Origin: Maylandia zebra
Taxonomy: Eukaryota; Chordata; Actinopteri; Cichliformes; Cichlidae
Reading direction: 5' to 3'
Assembly (NCBI RefSeq): GCF_041146795.1
Contig: NC_135172.1
Span: 39,579,623 to 39,643,622, forward strand
Length of the DNA: 64,000 nt
The position numbers were made by a program, and so were the translations under genes. This document shows, in pieces, positions 26,410 to 37,734 of the stretch (position 1 is the first letter of the stretch; each line of letters begins with the position of its first letter). The notes beneath the pieces are model-generated. The model ran no database searches and had not been told where the DNA came from. It saw only the letters and a list, made by a program, of their open reading frames with translations.

Positions 26410-26813
26410 CTATGGGTATTTTAGGCCTTTGTTGGGTACTTGGTGGCTCCGGGGTGTCTGACTGAGTGTTTAGGTGTGATTGGTGAGCTGTTTCCTTGGG
26501 GGATGTGGCCAGGGGTGGCTTGGGCCTCTTTGTCGTGTGGTGGGGGCTCTGCTAGGTGTTGGGTGGTACTCGGGGTCTGGGACCCCATCCTCAGCTCGTG
26601 CTGAGGTGGCCGTTCTCTGGCGGGGGTTGGCTGGGATGGACACACGGTTGTCATCGGGAAGTGTGGCCTCAGATCTTCAGCTCTCTTGACTGTCCTCGGT
26701 CTCCTCTCTTTGTTTCGGCCTTTAGGTGATGCGTATCGTTTGAGTGTGCTTTGTTACCGATGCAGCAGTTGGAGTCCTAGCATATCTGTTTGCTTTATCC
26801 TTGACCCCCCCCC

Positions 26814-26844
<31 letters not shown>

Positions 26845-26848
26845 ACAT
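26410..26848. repeat. G-rich unclassified repeat ending in poly-C and (AC)n
   Basis: A GT/GG-rich stretch (26410-26700) that looks unlike the AT-rich surroundings, then a C homopolymer at 26804-26830 and a CA repeat to 26848. It resembles dispersed fish repeats but I cannot name the family. The open frames across it are low-complexity and are not called as genes. Confidence 0.5.
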
Positions 26849-26849
26849 A

Positions 26850-27659
26850 CTGTTTTCTCTCTTTTTTCCTGGTCCTTTTCTTCGTCCATTCCTCCACTCC
26901 AGCAATATTATGAATTACTGTATAAAATGAAATAAATGAATGAAGCAAAAACATCAACAAGAAGAGTCTACTGTGCTCCTCTTGGGAAAGCAAACATGTT
27001 TGGCACAACAAAGCATTCGGACCATTATTCTGCTTGCTTCTGAGCAAGACAGGTTTAAAAAAAGAAAAAAAAACAAGGGTAGCTAGGAATAATAAAATAA
27101 TAAATGGGAAACCTGGGCGAGATGAAGACAAACGTTTAGAGATGCTGACAAGAACACAGGCTCCTGGTTTGATGCTAGCATCTCTCAGATGACTCTTGGA
27201 TCACTGACAAAAATAAGCATGAATAAACTCATATTTAAAAAAACAAGTTGTTCCTGTATTATGGTTTCTACGGAAACTGCGAAAAACAACAGCTACAACA
27301 GGAATCAAAAATTGCACATTTATTTAGTACAGCAGCATGCATAAGACTCTCTAGTCCAATCATCATATAAATCTCTGGGAGTAACAATCAAGGCAACCTC
27401 ACTAATCAAGGTGTGATGTGGCTGACTGGCACACACAAGGTCACACACACAACAAAAAAAACCCCAAAACTTTTTTTAAAAAGTGAGAGGCAAGTTGGCG
27501 CAATAGTCCAGCTGACTACCTTCACTTTCTGCTGTCATGCAAAAGCGCTACTGGCTGAAACTGAACACGGGTTACCTCATGTAAAGAGGCTACATTTGTG
27601 TGTATAGTCGTTTCGCCTGATCTAGAATTAAGCTGCATATCTGAGCCCTAGTCTTTTAA
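26850..27659. other. Nothing recognised
   Basis: Non-coding by inspection: short frames only, A-rich runs, no repeat family identified. Confidence 0.4.
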
Positions 27660-28190
27660 ATGTCCCAATTCCTAATTAATGTAGCAGAGAAGTAGGTAGA
27701 CGTTTCACAGCTTGCCGAGAGAGGGTGCATGCGCAGACGTTTTATGTTGGAGACTCGGAGAGGTCCGTCAGTAACGTGATTCCCGGAACGGTGCTCCTCA
27801 CGGACAGTCAGTTTACTTTACTGTTTAGACCTTACCGGTGTAAAGTATTTACTAAAACGCGCACGAAAGAGTTTACGTGTAAATACGCGCGTCACTTCAG
27901 TCGTTAGATAATCAGTCCATTTTAATGCTGTTAGGTTGCTCATTTAGTGGAGTCCTACGGTAAAATACATTAAAACAGCAGAATATTTTACATTACAGTT
28001 TAAAAACCCTACGCAGATCTAATTAAAAAGTTAATCCACGCACACACAGGCGGGCTCTCGATCAGCGCCCTCACCCTGCAGCCAGTCAGAAATAAGGTAA
28101 ACGAAAACAAATGCAGCGAAAAATTCAAATCGCAAAAATTGTTACAAGCGTGATACCGGAATTACAGATATTTTTAAGAACACGTGAGTG
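27660..28190. repeat. Array flank block X, copy 1
   Basis: Shares interrupted but clear similarity with 36925-37440 and 53435-53930: AGGTAGACGT, GGAGACTCGGAGAGGTCCGTCAG, CGGACAGTC, GTTTACGTGTAAATACGCG, GATAGATAATCA-like and GTTAGGTTGCT strings occur in the same order. Each copy lies upstream of a class I perforin promoter. It is CpG-richer than its surroundings. It might be an old promoter or mobile-element fragment carried along by the duplications; no coding function is evident. A companion block Y (30290-30440) continues the homology after younger insertions. Confidence 0.6.
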
Positions 28191-28329
28191 TTGGTTTTTA
28201 TGAGCAGCGACTTTATGAGCAGTTACTTGCTCTTCCCAGCTGAAAATTCCTGCGCGCTCCCAGAGACACCGCCGTATGCTCATTTGGAATTAATCAAAGG
28301 GATGTGCTTCTTTATGCCACTAGCAAATG

Positions 28330-28640
28330 TGGGGCGATCGTGGCTCAAGAGTTGGGAGTTCGCCTTGTAATCGGAAGGTTGCCGGTTCGAGCCCCGGCTC
28401 GGACAGTCTCGGTCGTTGTGTCCTTGGGCAAGACACTTCACCCGTTGCTTACTGGTGGTGGTCAGAGGTCCCGGTGGCGCCAGTGTTCGGCAGCCTCGCC
28501 TCTGTCAGTGCGCCCCAGGGTGGCTGTGGCTACAATGTAGCTGCCATCACCAGTGTGTGAATGTGTGGATGACAGGTTGTGTAAAGCGCTTTGGGGTCCT
28601 TAGGGACTAGAAAAGCGCTATACAAATACAGACCATTTAG
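28330..28640 (+). mobile_element. tRNA-derived SINE, full-length looking
   Basis: The head carries an A-box-like TGGCTCAAGAGTTGG and a B-box GGTTCGAGCCC, typical of a tRNA-derived pol III promoter. A body follows with TTGGGCAAGACACTTCACCC and a tail with GGGGTCCTTAGGGACTAG and AGCGCTATACAAATAC. Two shorter relatives are at 10108-10276 (reverse) and 60340-60497. Confidence 0.8.
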
Positions 28641-28649
28641 TAAAAAGAC

Positions 28650-28960
28650 AGCATACTGTCAGTGTGGAGGATGGAAATTAGCTGGGACAATTCATGAAAC
28701 GTGCTGACATCTGGTTATATTCAGGAGTGTGGTTCTTAACACAACCTGTCGACAAAACAATGTCAAATAACACAGACTTATGATCTGAAAACACTGCATC
28801 TAAAATCATCAAGTTTAAAACAAGCAGGCTATAGGATGAGACAAGGTTCACTGTATGCCCACATGCATGTGCAGGCCCAGCCACCCACTGTGTGAGATTA
28901 AGCTAAGGCTTTTTAAAAAGTCATATAAGAAGTCCTTATTGTATTTAGGTGGACAGTAAA
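28650..28960 (-). mobile_element. LINE endonuclease-domain fragment
   Basis: On the minus strand an in-frame stretch reads GPAHACGHTVNLV followed about 20 residues later by AVFSDHKSVLF. This matches the end of the apurinic endonuclease domain of L2/CR1-type fish LINEs (GHTLDLV ... FSDH). It is truncated at both ends with no reverse transcriptase attached. Confidence 0.6.
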
Positions 28961-29189
28961 TCACAACACATAACACTGGGTTAGAGCAGTCCTGCTCAAA
29001 TAAGGTCAATTAAACACTGGAGGAAAATGAGGGAGAAAGCTGCTTACAGTCGTATATACTCCAAAAAACAATTTCTATTCCCCCACCTTGGCCTGAAGTC
29101 TGGGGAGAATTAAATTAAGCACAGTTAGGCAGTGCCCAGTAGTATTCACTTGTCTGTAGTCATACACAAATAACCTTAAGTAACATTCC

Positions 29190-29420
29190 AATCTTAATCC
29201 ATAGGGTTTAATATGGTGTTGACCCACACTTTGCTAATATAACAGCATCAGCTCTTATATTCAGGCAAGAAGACCTGGCTTACTCTATTTCATCCCAAAG
29301 GTGTCCTATGAGATTGAGGTCAGGATTCTGCGTAGGCCCGTCAAGTTCTTCCACACCAAACATGCTCATCCATGTTTTTATGGAACTTGCTTTGTGCAGT
29401 GGGGTGGAGTTACGTTGGAA
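29190..29420. mobile_element. DNA-transposon relic
   Basis: Contains CATCCCAAAGGTGTCCTATG, GAGATTGAGGTCAGGATTCTG, TCAAGTTCTTCCACACC and CCATGTTTTTATGGAACTTGC, strings of a common Tc1-like fish repeat. No open frame survives. It breaks off near 29420, where Penelope sequence begins. Confidence 0.5.
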
Positions 29421-30290
29421 TAGGTGTGAATAGACTGCACAATAGACTGGAGGGTGTTCGCTCTGTGTTGTAGCGTCCTGATGACACCCAGTTTGTGCTC
29501 CAGTGGATGATGAGAGTCAAACCTTAAATACTGTTCTGAATATGTTGGTTTACAGTACACATAAACTCTTACATGTCCCCCGTTACTGATAGAAATCTCA
29601 GAGTCTAAGAAGGCTAACATGTCATTTTTCATATCCTTCCTAGTGAAGTTGATGTGTTGGTCCACCGAATTAATGTTATCTGTGAATTTTTACCCAGGTG
29701 TCATCCACATACCTGAACCAATGACTTGATGGTGTTCCAGGGTAGGATAACAAAGCCCTCTTTTCCACTTCTTCCATGTACAAGTTGGCCACAATAGGTG
29801 AAACCGAGGAACCCATGGCACACCCATGTTTCTGCCTGTAGTACTGACCCTTGTATGTGACATTGGAGGGATTCGGACACAGTTCCAAGAGCAAACACAC
29901 TTGGTTGGTGCTGAAGGTGGTCGTGTTTCTGTAATCTCTTACAAACTACCTCCACTGCTTCAGTGACTGGAACACAAGTGAACAGACATGTAACATCATA
30001 CAAGACCAATATTTCATCTGCCTCCATAATGATTTCACTTCCCTTCTCAACAAAATCCAAGGTGTTCTGGTTGTGGTGTTTAGAGCTGCCTGCCAGCAGG
30101 TTGAAGATCCAAGACAGAAACTTGGGTGACCAAGTTGATCACGAAGACAATTTGTCTTAAAGGTACACCCTGTTTATGTATCTTCGGTAAACCATATAGA
30201 CTTGGTGTAGCTTCCCCTGGGTATAGCCTGTGGTATGAGGTCTGGTCCATAGTATTGTCTTCGTCTAACTGCTATCACCTTCTTCAAGTT
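29420..30290 (-). mobile_element. Penelope-like retroelement fragment (reverse transcriptase part)
   Basis: Minus-strand frames give, in order, VLYDVTCLFTCVPV, YYRQKHGCAMGSSVSPIVAN, HWFRYVDDTWVKI (catalytic YVDD box), INFTRKDMKNDMLAFLDSEI and RFDSHHPLEHKLGVIRTLQH. This order and wording are those of Penelope-like reverse transcriptases of fish. The parts lie in different frames, so it is dead. The C-terminal GIY-YIG endonuclease is missing, since the copy stops at about 29420 against another transposon relic. The 5' side ends near 30290 at array block Y, showing insertion into the perforin array flank. Confidence 0.8.
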
Positions 30291-30599
30291 CTCATATTTT
30301 GGCTAAAAATTTTTCTGCTAATTATTGTTGCCCCATAACTGACTAGACCTAGATTCTAGTACAGATGAAGAAGTGGCGTTTTGATTGTGCCTTGTTATTG
30401 TTGCACATTTAATAAATAAATGTTTCTTCTTAGTAAGATTTTATTATCTAAAATTTGTAATTCTATATAATAAATTTTATATAATATATTCTTAAAATAG
30501 TTTGTAAGAAATTATTATATAATTTTGCTGACAAAAGCAAAGCTGTCATGGGACTCTGCAGGCCGGTCAAAAACGACACCCTTACTACTTCCATAGGAA

Positions 30600-31080
30600 T
30601 GCAAGGTAAGTAACGGCCAGGTGCTGATAATCCAGTGCACTTGATTAACTGATTATCAGCATGTCTGGCCACGTGTATAGAAGCAGAGGATTTGGCAGTT
30701 TGGGCTGGTCTGCAGTATTCAGGTGTATATTAACACAATGTCGCAATCTTCCTAGGAGTGGATGTTCTAGCAAATTTGTTTGGGTGTTGTTTTGTGCTTG
30801 TTTTGCATCCACAGCATTCAGCATTCATTCTTGCAATCACTGAATCGACCATGAACTTTTTTGTATACCAAAGTTAGTCTGACACCTAAATCCACCGAAA
30901 CTTGGTCTTGCAGCAGGACAATAATCCAAAGCACAGTTTGGCTGGAAAAAAAAAGAATCAAGGCCCAGTTCAGAACTCAGGGGACTGAAATGCTGTTGAG
31001 TGCTGCAATATCTGCATAACTGCAAGATATTGCTGGTAAGGAGGATTTCACAATGGGTGTACTTAACCTTTGTTTTATTT
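30600..31080 (+). mobile_element. Degenerate Tc1-like element upstream of perforin unit 1
   Basis: The 30890-30960 part reads as the second catalytic Asp region of a Tc1 transposase (CTTGGTCTTGCAGCAGGACAA, AATCCAAAGCACA, compare QQDNDPKHT). The 31020-31070 part matches the element's 3' end (ATTGCTG, GGGTGTACTTA). All frames are broken. Related 3' ends lie at 37735-37835 and 57690-57835, each just upstream of another class I perforin promoter. Confidence 0.65.
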
Positions 31081-31114
31081 CAATAATGTGTAAAGAGCAA
31101 TAGTTTCCACACAC

Positions 31115-31262
31115 ATTAAATATGTGTGAAGGAAGTAAAACTGGTGCGCATATGACATTGACTTTTTATATGTTCAGTATAAAAACTCAACGTCTTCATC
31201 TGTACAACAGTCTAGATCAGATCATAGACTGTACTAACCAAAGCCTGCGGTCAACTGTCAAA
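31115..31262 (+). promoter_or_regulatory. Class I promoter and noncoding exon 1, perforin unit 1
   Basis: A TATA box (TATAAAAAC) begins at 31178. Upstream at 31121-31141 is ATGTGTGAAGGAAGTAAAAC, a T-box-like half-site (one mismatch to AGGTGTGA) abutting an ETS-like GGAAGT. Transcription should start near 31205. The noncoding exon 1 ends at 31262 (CAAA|GTAAGA), homologous to exon-1 ends at 38101 and 58064. The donor has A instead of G at the last exon base, so it is slightly weaker than in units 2 and 4. Confidence 0.6.
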
Positions 31263-31927
31263 GTAAGACCACCAAGTCCTTTGTTTCTTTAAGAATGATT
31301 ACATGCAGGGTTAACAAGTTTAATAGCCTTTTATCTATAAATTGTTGTTTGCATGCCCACACTTTATGAACGTGGAGAAATTCGATTTTTTTTTTAAAGA
31401 TATCTTAGCAGCATTTGTTTTCTGGAATTTTTTTAGGACAGTAAAGTCTGTCTAAATGTTTTCAAAGTGTACTCAACTTCTCACCAGATCAAGAAAAGCA
31501 AGCAATTTTTGTCTTTTTTTCCTTTTATATTACATTGTTTTGCAGTGGTCTACTTTAACATTTCTCTTCGTCTCTTTTTGTATCTTTACTGTGCTAAATA
31601 AGAACTGGTACTTCACTTTAGTATGCACAGGTACAATAGAAAATCACAGTAAACACAACTTTACCACTGTTTGGTTTAATTTAAAAAGCTGCCAGGGTAG
31701 AGTGAGGTAGGTACTGAGGCAGGATATAGGTTGACCACTCATACTCATACCACTACATAGACACAAAAGTTTAACTGTGTGATTTCTGGTTTCACATACA
31801 TCTCCACTGAGAAATGACAAATTATTTGGGGGTGAAGTGAACATTTGAAAAATACTCTATTATATTGGTCATTTTTTTATATTTAAAGTTTAATCATCAT
31901 TTAATCTCTTCTCATTGTTCCATTCAG

Positions 31928-34711
31928 ATGGCAAAGCTGTGGCACGTCCTGCTCCTGTGTTGGGCATGGAGTCCCCTGTGCCTTCCTTCCAGTGTGAGCT
32001 TCATTGGTACACCACAGGAGTGTGAAAAGGCTCACTTTGTCCCTGGTTACAACTTGGGTGGTGAAGGCTTTGACATTGTGACGATGGAGAGAAAAGGTGC
32101 CTATGTGATCGACACTGAAACATGGAAGATTGGAAATGGTAACTGTAGGATGTACTGTAACCGTTACATGAATGGCGAGAAACAGAAGGTCCCTGTTGCT
32201 GTGGTGGACTGGAGAACCCTACCCAAGTGCAGTTTGAAGGTCTCCAGTGTGGTCTATGATTCTGTTGAAACTCTTGTCAGTGACTCGACATCATCTGTAT
32301 CCAACAACTGGACAATTGGCCTTGACGTCCCGGTAGATCCTTCAGCAAAGGTTGGGGTTGGCTTAGGAGGTTCTCACTCAAGAGATTCCACCTTTGCTAT
32401 GAAAAAGTCAAAACAAGACCGCTACACCTTCTTACACCATTCGATCAACTGTAAATTCTATGGGTGAGTATGTCAGGGAATATTTATGGAAGCCCGTTTC
32501 CGAAACTCGAAATTTTGAGAAATGTAACTCGAAATTTCGAGTTAGCTCTGCCAATCAGTAATCTACGTGGAATGCGCACTCAAAACTGGATCGCAACAAA
32601 TCGGCGCTTTCGAGAGTATGTTTGCTGATAGTAACACCATGTGATTCAGCTAATAACACAAGGATTTCATAATTTGTGAAGCCACACTGAAAATAATCAG
32701 CAATTTGTGCATTCAGGACTGACTGTAATAGTGGTAGCTTAGCTGTAGCATTTGTAGCTGAGGGCTTCAGCTTCTGGGTAACAAAGAAATGACGTAATTC
32801 ACATAGATTACTGATTGGCAGTGCTAGCTCAAAATTTGGAGTTAATAACTCCAAATTTTGAGAAAAGTAAGTCAAAATTTCGAGCTACTTTTATTCTAAA
32901 TTTCGATAAAATAACTCTAAATTTTGTGTTATGGATACATTTTTTTAGTGACAGAAATGCACTTTTTTTTATAATAACAAATTTTATTTCATTTGAATTT
33001 ATGTGACGTCAAACAGATTTTCAATTATGTGTCACATATAGCCTATTTTAATTTTAAGTATGTAAAACATTACAGAAAAAAACGTCAGTGTAAAAAAGCC
33101 CTATCATATATAGAAAATGTTCACAGTTATTGAAGCACATCGTTAAGTTTGAGTTTTCCTTGTTTCTGTGTTTGGATTAATTATTGTTCCTCAATATGGC
33201 TGGCAATGGTTAATGTATTTGGCAGATATAATGTAAAACGGATGACGAACATCTAGTTGACATGAACTCAATATGCAAACTTATTATAATGATTTTTAAG
33301 ACAATGCTCCCTGGTGCAATATACTGTGAAAAGCTAAAAATGATGCCCTCCTGCTCCCAGTCTGTATACTTTGCTAAGCCATCCACTGGATCAGATTGGC
33401 CAGTGAGTCATATGTTTGACAACACTGTTTCTTAATAGTTTGCTGCCATTTCCTCTGCGATTAATAAAGTATTATGATTTGACTTAAAGGAAACAAAATC
33501 TAAGGTGATTCACTTTTCTGTGATATGCTTTTCTGTTCCACAGCTACAGACTGGCAACAAGTCCTCCTTTGAGTCAAGAATTTAAGTCGGCTTTGGATAT
33601 TCCCCCTTATTCCTCTAAAACTGCGCCATTATATCACAATCTGATTGACACTTATGGAACACATTACATCACACAAGTGTCTCTTGGAGGTGAAATTAAA
33701 GCAACCACTGCTGTCAGGACCTGCATGGCTACAATGAATGGACTAACAGATACTGATGTTAGTGACTGTTTGTCAGTTGAAGCTTCAGCTTCTTTTGCAA
33801 ATTCTGCCAGTATTAATGCCACAATTGACCACTGTCAGAGAAAGAAAAACAAGTTGGGGTCTAATCAAACTTTCAGCAGTTCATTTAATGAGCGGCGCAC
33901 AGAGGTCATTGGTGGAGATATTGATGGAGGTGATATCCTCTTTGCAGGCCAATCTGACCCCTCGGCCTATAAAAACTGGCTCATTTCTCTTAAAAGTATC
34001 CCTGATGTGGTCCAATACAACTTAAAACCCCTACACACCATACTGCCATTAAATCATCCTGCCAGGGCGGGACTGAAGCAACAAGTGGAGCAGTACATTA
34101 AGAAAAATGCAGTGCTGAAGAAATGTTCAGAAACCTGTAAGATTGGGCACCGATCAAACGCAAGAGATCCTTGTGCTTGTGTCTGCAACAGTAACCAGAA
34201 CATCAAGTCAAACTGCTGTCCTGCTGGGAAAGGTCTGGCAACCTTAAAGGTGTTCAAACTTTATGCAAAGGGTCTGTATGGTGACAAGTGGACTGAGACA
34301 GATGGTTCAGTGGAGGTGACATATGGTGATCAGAAAAAGCGCACTGATATTATAAGTAATGATGACAACCCTAGATGGAGAGAAACATTTGAGTTTGGAA
34401 CCATCACCATCAACATGAAAAACAAACTTAAATTTGCTGTGTATGATGAGGACACTTACTGGAACAGTGATCTGTTAGGCGAGTGTTCATTTGATCTGCG
34501 AGCAGGGAAGGTGAGCGACAGCTGCATGCTGAATCATGGGACCTTCTTCTTTTCCTACATCGTAGAGTGTGCACCAAGTCTTAGTGGGAACCAGTGTCAG
34601 GAGTATATCCCCTCGGCCATGAGTCCGTCTTTGGCTGAGGTTTTCCACACCAGAAATGGGGTTCTTCTTGGAAAGATGTGGAATAAGTATGAGGAGTCAG
34701 TAAATGAGTGA
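31928..34711 (+). CDS. Perforin-1-like, unit 1 (two coding exons)
   Basis: Exons 31928-32463 and 33544-34711 join (GG|C) to 567 residues. The ATG directly follows the acceptor TTCCATTCAG. Residues 1-21 are a signal peptide. The MACPF domain spans about 30-370 with the signature YGTHYITQ at 216-223 and a GG hinge at 227-228. A Cys-rich EGF-like segment follows (373-405), then a C2 domain (about 409-525) with Ca2+-ligand-type aspartates D426, D432, D480, D482 and D488. These match human perforin's known C2 ligands with a constant offset of three. Exon layout and the intron after about residue 179 also match PRF1. Perforins are secreted by cytotoxic lymphocytes and form pores in target membranes after Ca2+-dependent binding. 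This copy has sequons N127-W-T, N270-A-T and N286-Q-T. Its 3' UTR lacks the AATAAA shared by units 2-4. Confidence 0.93.
32486..32935. mobile_element. Palindromic non-autonomous element in intron 2 of unit 1
   Basis: Inner arms 32541-32570 and 32799-32828 are near-perfect inverted copies around CCAATCAGTAATCTACGTGG. Outer arms repeat CTCGAAATTTTGAGAAA-like strings in both orientations. On the minus strand an open frame of 106 codons includes ADYFQCGFTNYEILVLL and HGVTISKHTLE, resembling the N-terminal helix-turn-helix of integrase-type fish transposases (possibly IS3EU-like). The right outer end looks trimmed. Confidence 0.55.
33150..33440. repeat. Old hAT/MITE-like remnant shared by perforin introns
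   Basis: Parts such as TTTGAGTTTTCCTTGTTTCTG, TGGCTGGCAATGGTTAA and GGTCATATGTTTGAC resemble 44520-44740, 48940-49180 and 35885-36090. The copies in introns 2 of units 1-3 therefore descend from one insertion that predates the gene duplications. Confidence 0.5.
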
Positions 34712-34860
34712 TTTTAAACCAAATGTCATTGTTAGGAAATGAGTCAGGGGGAGATGATTATGTACTGGATATCTGTTTGCTTATGTTTTTGCTTTTTATT
34801 GCAGCTAAAATATTTACATTTATTTGTTCAGTGGGTGTAATGCATGAAGAAGTCATGACA

Positions 34861-35760
34861 AAGAACAGTTGCCCCAGTTTGTTTTAGGTGTGAAGGAAGT
34901 AAAACTAGCACACGCCTTTGTGGGTTTTAAAGTAGTTAAAAACAAAATCTGTGACAACAGCAGACTCAAGTCTCCACTTCTAGATCAGTTAGTAAAGCAT
35001 AGGCCGAATAATAGATCTATGCTGCTCTATCGATCAGAGCCTGCTGTTCACCGTCAGTGTAATACTACAAAATGCTTTGTCATTTTTAAAACATTCTTGA
35101 GTAGCACAATTGTTCACATGTGCGTCTCCAGTGAGTAATGTGTGAAAAGGTTTAGAGCTGCAGTGCATGTGTGAAAACTGTTTTAATGTATTGGGAAAAA
35201 GTTGAGAATGTTTAACTTTTGTTATTTTTGTTTTTTTATCCATGTCATTTCATATCTTCTCATTCTTAAATGGTTCCATACAGATGGCAAAGCTGCGGCA
35301 CCTCCTGCTTCTGTGCAGGGCTGTCTGGTTAGAATGTAAACTGCATCTGTCATGTTCATGTCTATTCAAGTTTCAGACATTGCATTTTATATCCAGACTG
35401 CGCTGCTTCTTCTGTATTACACTTTCACGTACTGCAAATTTGTAACTGTGCAGCTCATATAAGTTACAACTGTCCACTTCATTTGTGTCTTGCAGAGTAC
35501 GGTATAAACTCAGGACATGGCTGATCAATACAAGCATCATTCCATACTTTCTGTGTTGGAGTTTACTGCAGACTAACCATACAGTTTAAGTTTGTATTTA
35601 GAATTTGTATCTTTTTACTTATTCTCTATGTCAGAGTACAGTATCCTGCCATTTGCACTATGTGTAAACCTGGAGCTTTATAATTTGTCTCTTTCCATAC
35701 ATTTACATGGCTGAGATGACAATAAAGTTCACTTTGACTTTTACTTCATGGGTCACATAC
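34861..35760 (+). pseudogene. Perforin-like relic 1: class II promoter plus truncated exon 2
   Basis: A class II promoter (34865-35060) includes TAGGTGTGAAGGAAGTAAAAC at 34885-34904, the best T-box plus ETS match in the window, and CTTTGTGGG. The former exon-1 donor is damaged (GTCAGTGTAATAC where unit 3 has GGTAAGACG). The exon 2 acceptor and ATG at 35284 remain but homology to intact units ends after about 15 codons (MAKLRHLLLLCRAVW). The frame then runs through unrelated sequence to a stop at 35445. An AATAAA at 35721 lies in a LINE-like 3' tail (TGACAATAAAGTTCACTTTG). No MACPF or C2 sequence follows. It could at most make a 54-residue secreted peptide. Confidence 0.8.
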
Positions 35761-36585
35761 AACCCAGTGTGAATTTAAGTGGGATCAAATTGTTGAATTA
35801 CAACAAAAAACTATTTTAATAAAAGTACTATTGCTGAAAACTTTGACATTTAATAAATGATACTTTATAAAGAAAATTAATATATTTGAGTTCTTCCTGT
35901 TTCATTTTGGATAATGTGTTTGTCAGTAAGAAGGATGTAAAGCTGATGATGAGATTCACTCATGATGTGATCTTATGACTTGCAAGATCATTCTTCCTGG
36001 TTTCAAAACAATGAGAAGCAGAAATTGTTGCCCTCCTTCTCTGAAACTGTCCACTTTAAAAAGCCAGCAGTTGGCCTGTGGGTCAAATGTTTAAAGCTTA
36101 TTTTGGAAATATGAAGTAAATCCATACATATGTGAACTAGTTGTGTTTGTGAGGTTTTAATTAGCCTTTGTAAAGGGGCCAAACAATAATACAGAGTACA
36201 ACAGCAGTCTGCATGGCTTTTTACAAAGGTAAATAACAATCATAAAATCATTTAGAAACACAATTTATCTACATGGTCACAGAATACAGTCAGAACATTC
36301 AGTGCAGAATGTAACTTATACATTTAAGTATATTTTGTGTTAAAGGGCTTCTGTGGCCTTTGTTGCTCAGCTTTAACTATATGAGTCCTTCCCATCAACT
36401 CAGTTGCACCAGACTGTTATCTGTGTAGGCTAAACCTATTTCATGCAGAGGGCCTCACAATATCCGATTTTCACTGCACATTAATTCATTTGTAGTTGAA
36501 AGGTGAACTTACTGTAACATCAACAGAAAAGTATAGTAAAGAAGTAATTTAAAAATAATAACTATACAAGAATATGCCATATTGT
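35330..36585. repeat. Segmental duplication, copy 1 (partner 52010-53340)
   Basis: Long near-identical match to 52010-53340, including the LINE-like tail at 35640-35760, the hAT-like remnant at 35885-36090 and the GGCCAAACAATAATACAGAG segment. Differences are scattered substitutions and small indels. No coding function seen. It shows that relics 1 and 2 and their downstream flanks were copied together. Confidence 0.85.
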
Positions 36586-36924
36586 GAGTGAATGGAATCT
36601 GGTAGGAAAGTTATCCAAACCACATAACACACACATCTGGGAATATCAGCAAGATCCCCGAAACACACGCACACACTGGTGTCAGGTTGAGGTGAGCAAC
36701 AGCCTTTTTATTTGTGACAACATGGACTGCGGTTTCTTAGCCTTTCAGTTCAGCACGCAGACACACTGGATGGCTGCCACCGACTTCTTTCCTGCACACC
36801 TGTTCTTCCCGCCCTGTGACCTCACTGCGTCACCCCTCCTCTGCAGCAGGCCAGAGACTACACCTCCGCCACACCAGCAAAACTAATCTTTGATTATCTA
36901 AATATTATATGTTATGTTATATAG
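36586..36924. other. Unassigned spacer
   Basis: Contains a 100-codon open frame on the plus strand (36584-36886) with no recognisable domain. The corresponding region of the other duplicate (53340-53430) lacks most of it, so this is probably an inserted, non-coding segment rather than a gene. Confidence 0.35.
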
Positions 36925-37720
36925 TAGAAGAGCAGGTAGACGTGTTATGACCTGCTGCAACCAGAGACGTGTTTATGACAGAGATTCGGAGAGATCCGTC
37001 AGTTATTTCATTGCTGTTCACGGCAGGTTAATGTGATTCTCAGACCGTTACGGACAGTCGGCTGCTGGCCGTTGAGGTTACCTCAGTCTAGATTTTAATG
37101 GTAGTAAATTCTAAACCAGTTTACGTTTAAATATACGTATCACGTCACAGATTAAAAAGAAGAAGAAGAAGTAAAAAAGTGTTCGATAGATAATCATTCA
37201 ATTATAACGCGGTTAGGTCATGACTAATCTAATTTAAAAAGCCTCTTGTCACCTCTCGAGGCACTGACCTACTTTAAAGACCCACAAAGTTCTGAGCAAG
37301 TTGCAGTGGTGATGGTGGGAGGACCTGCGGACACTTTCAGATAGGAAACTTGGTTGAGCTTTACACTTACGTGAGGCTCGGATTAACAATTATTTTTAAA
37401 AGATGAAACTTAGATGTTTCAAAGTCTGATATTCTATGTTTGTAAAAGGGTATCATGTCTCTATTTCCTGTCAATCTTTCTTGTTCTTTGCCTATATGGA
37501 TAACTGTTTGTGGATTGCTAAGAATGTGCAGTGCTGAGTTTGAGGTACTTTGATGAGCAATTCTCATATGTTGGCTAAAAGCTTTTCTGCTAATCACTGT
37601 TTCCCCAAGACTCACAAAACGTTTTTTTCTGAGACTAACAAAGAACTTCAGTTTTGATTGTGCCCTACTGTTGTTGCAGACTTCATACCTAACCATAGCT
37701 AATAATTATATAAATATGCA
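36925..37720. repeat. Array flank blocks X and Y, copy 2
   Basis: Homologous to 27660-28190 plus 30290-30440 and to 53435-54050. Block Y (37560-37720) carries TTGGCTAAAAGCTTTTCTGC and TTTTGATTGTGCCCTACTG. Here X and Y are close together, showing the arrangement before Penelope, SINE and LINE insertions split copy 1. Confidence 0.65.
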
Positions 37721-37734
37721 TGAGCCACAACTCC

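Noticed and set aside
26754-27131. 125-codon minus-strand frame with poly-Gly
   Set aside because: Runs across the poly-C/(AC)n tract and is low complexity.
33569-34711. Treating exon 3 of each perforin as a separate gene starting at MSQEF
   Set aside because: That start is a TTG codon inside the exon; the acceptor CCACAG 25 nt upstream and phase-matched donor of exon 2 show it is one spliced gene.
36584-36886. 100-codon frame with several Cys and Pro
   Set aside because: No signal peptide or domain, and mostly absent from the paired duplicate at 53.3 kb.
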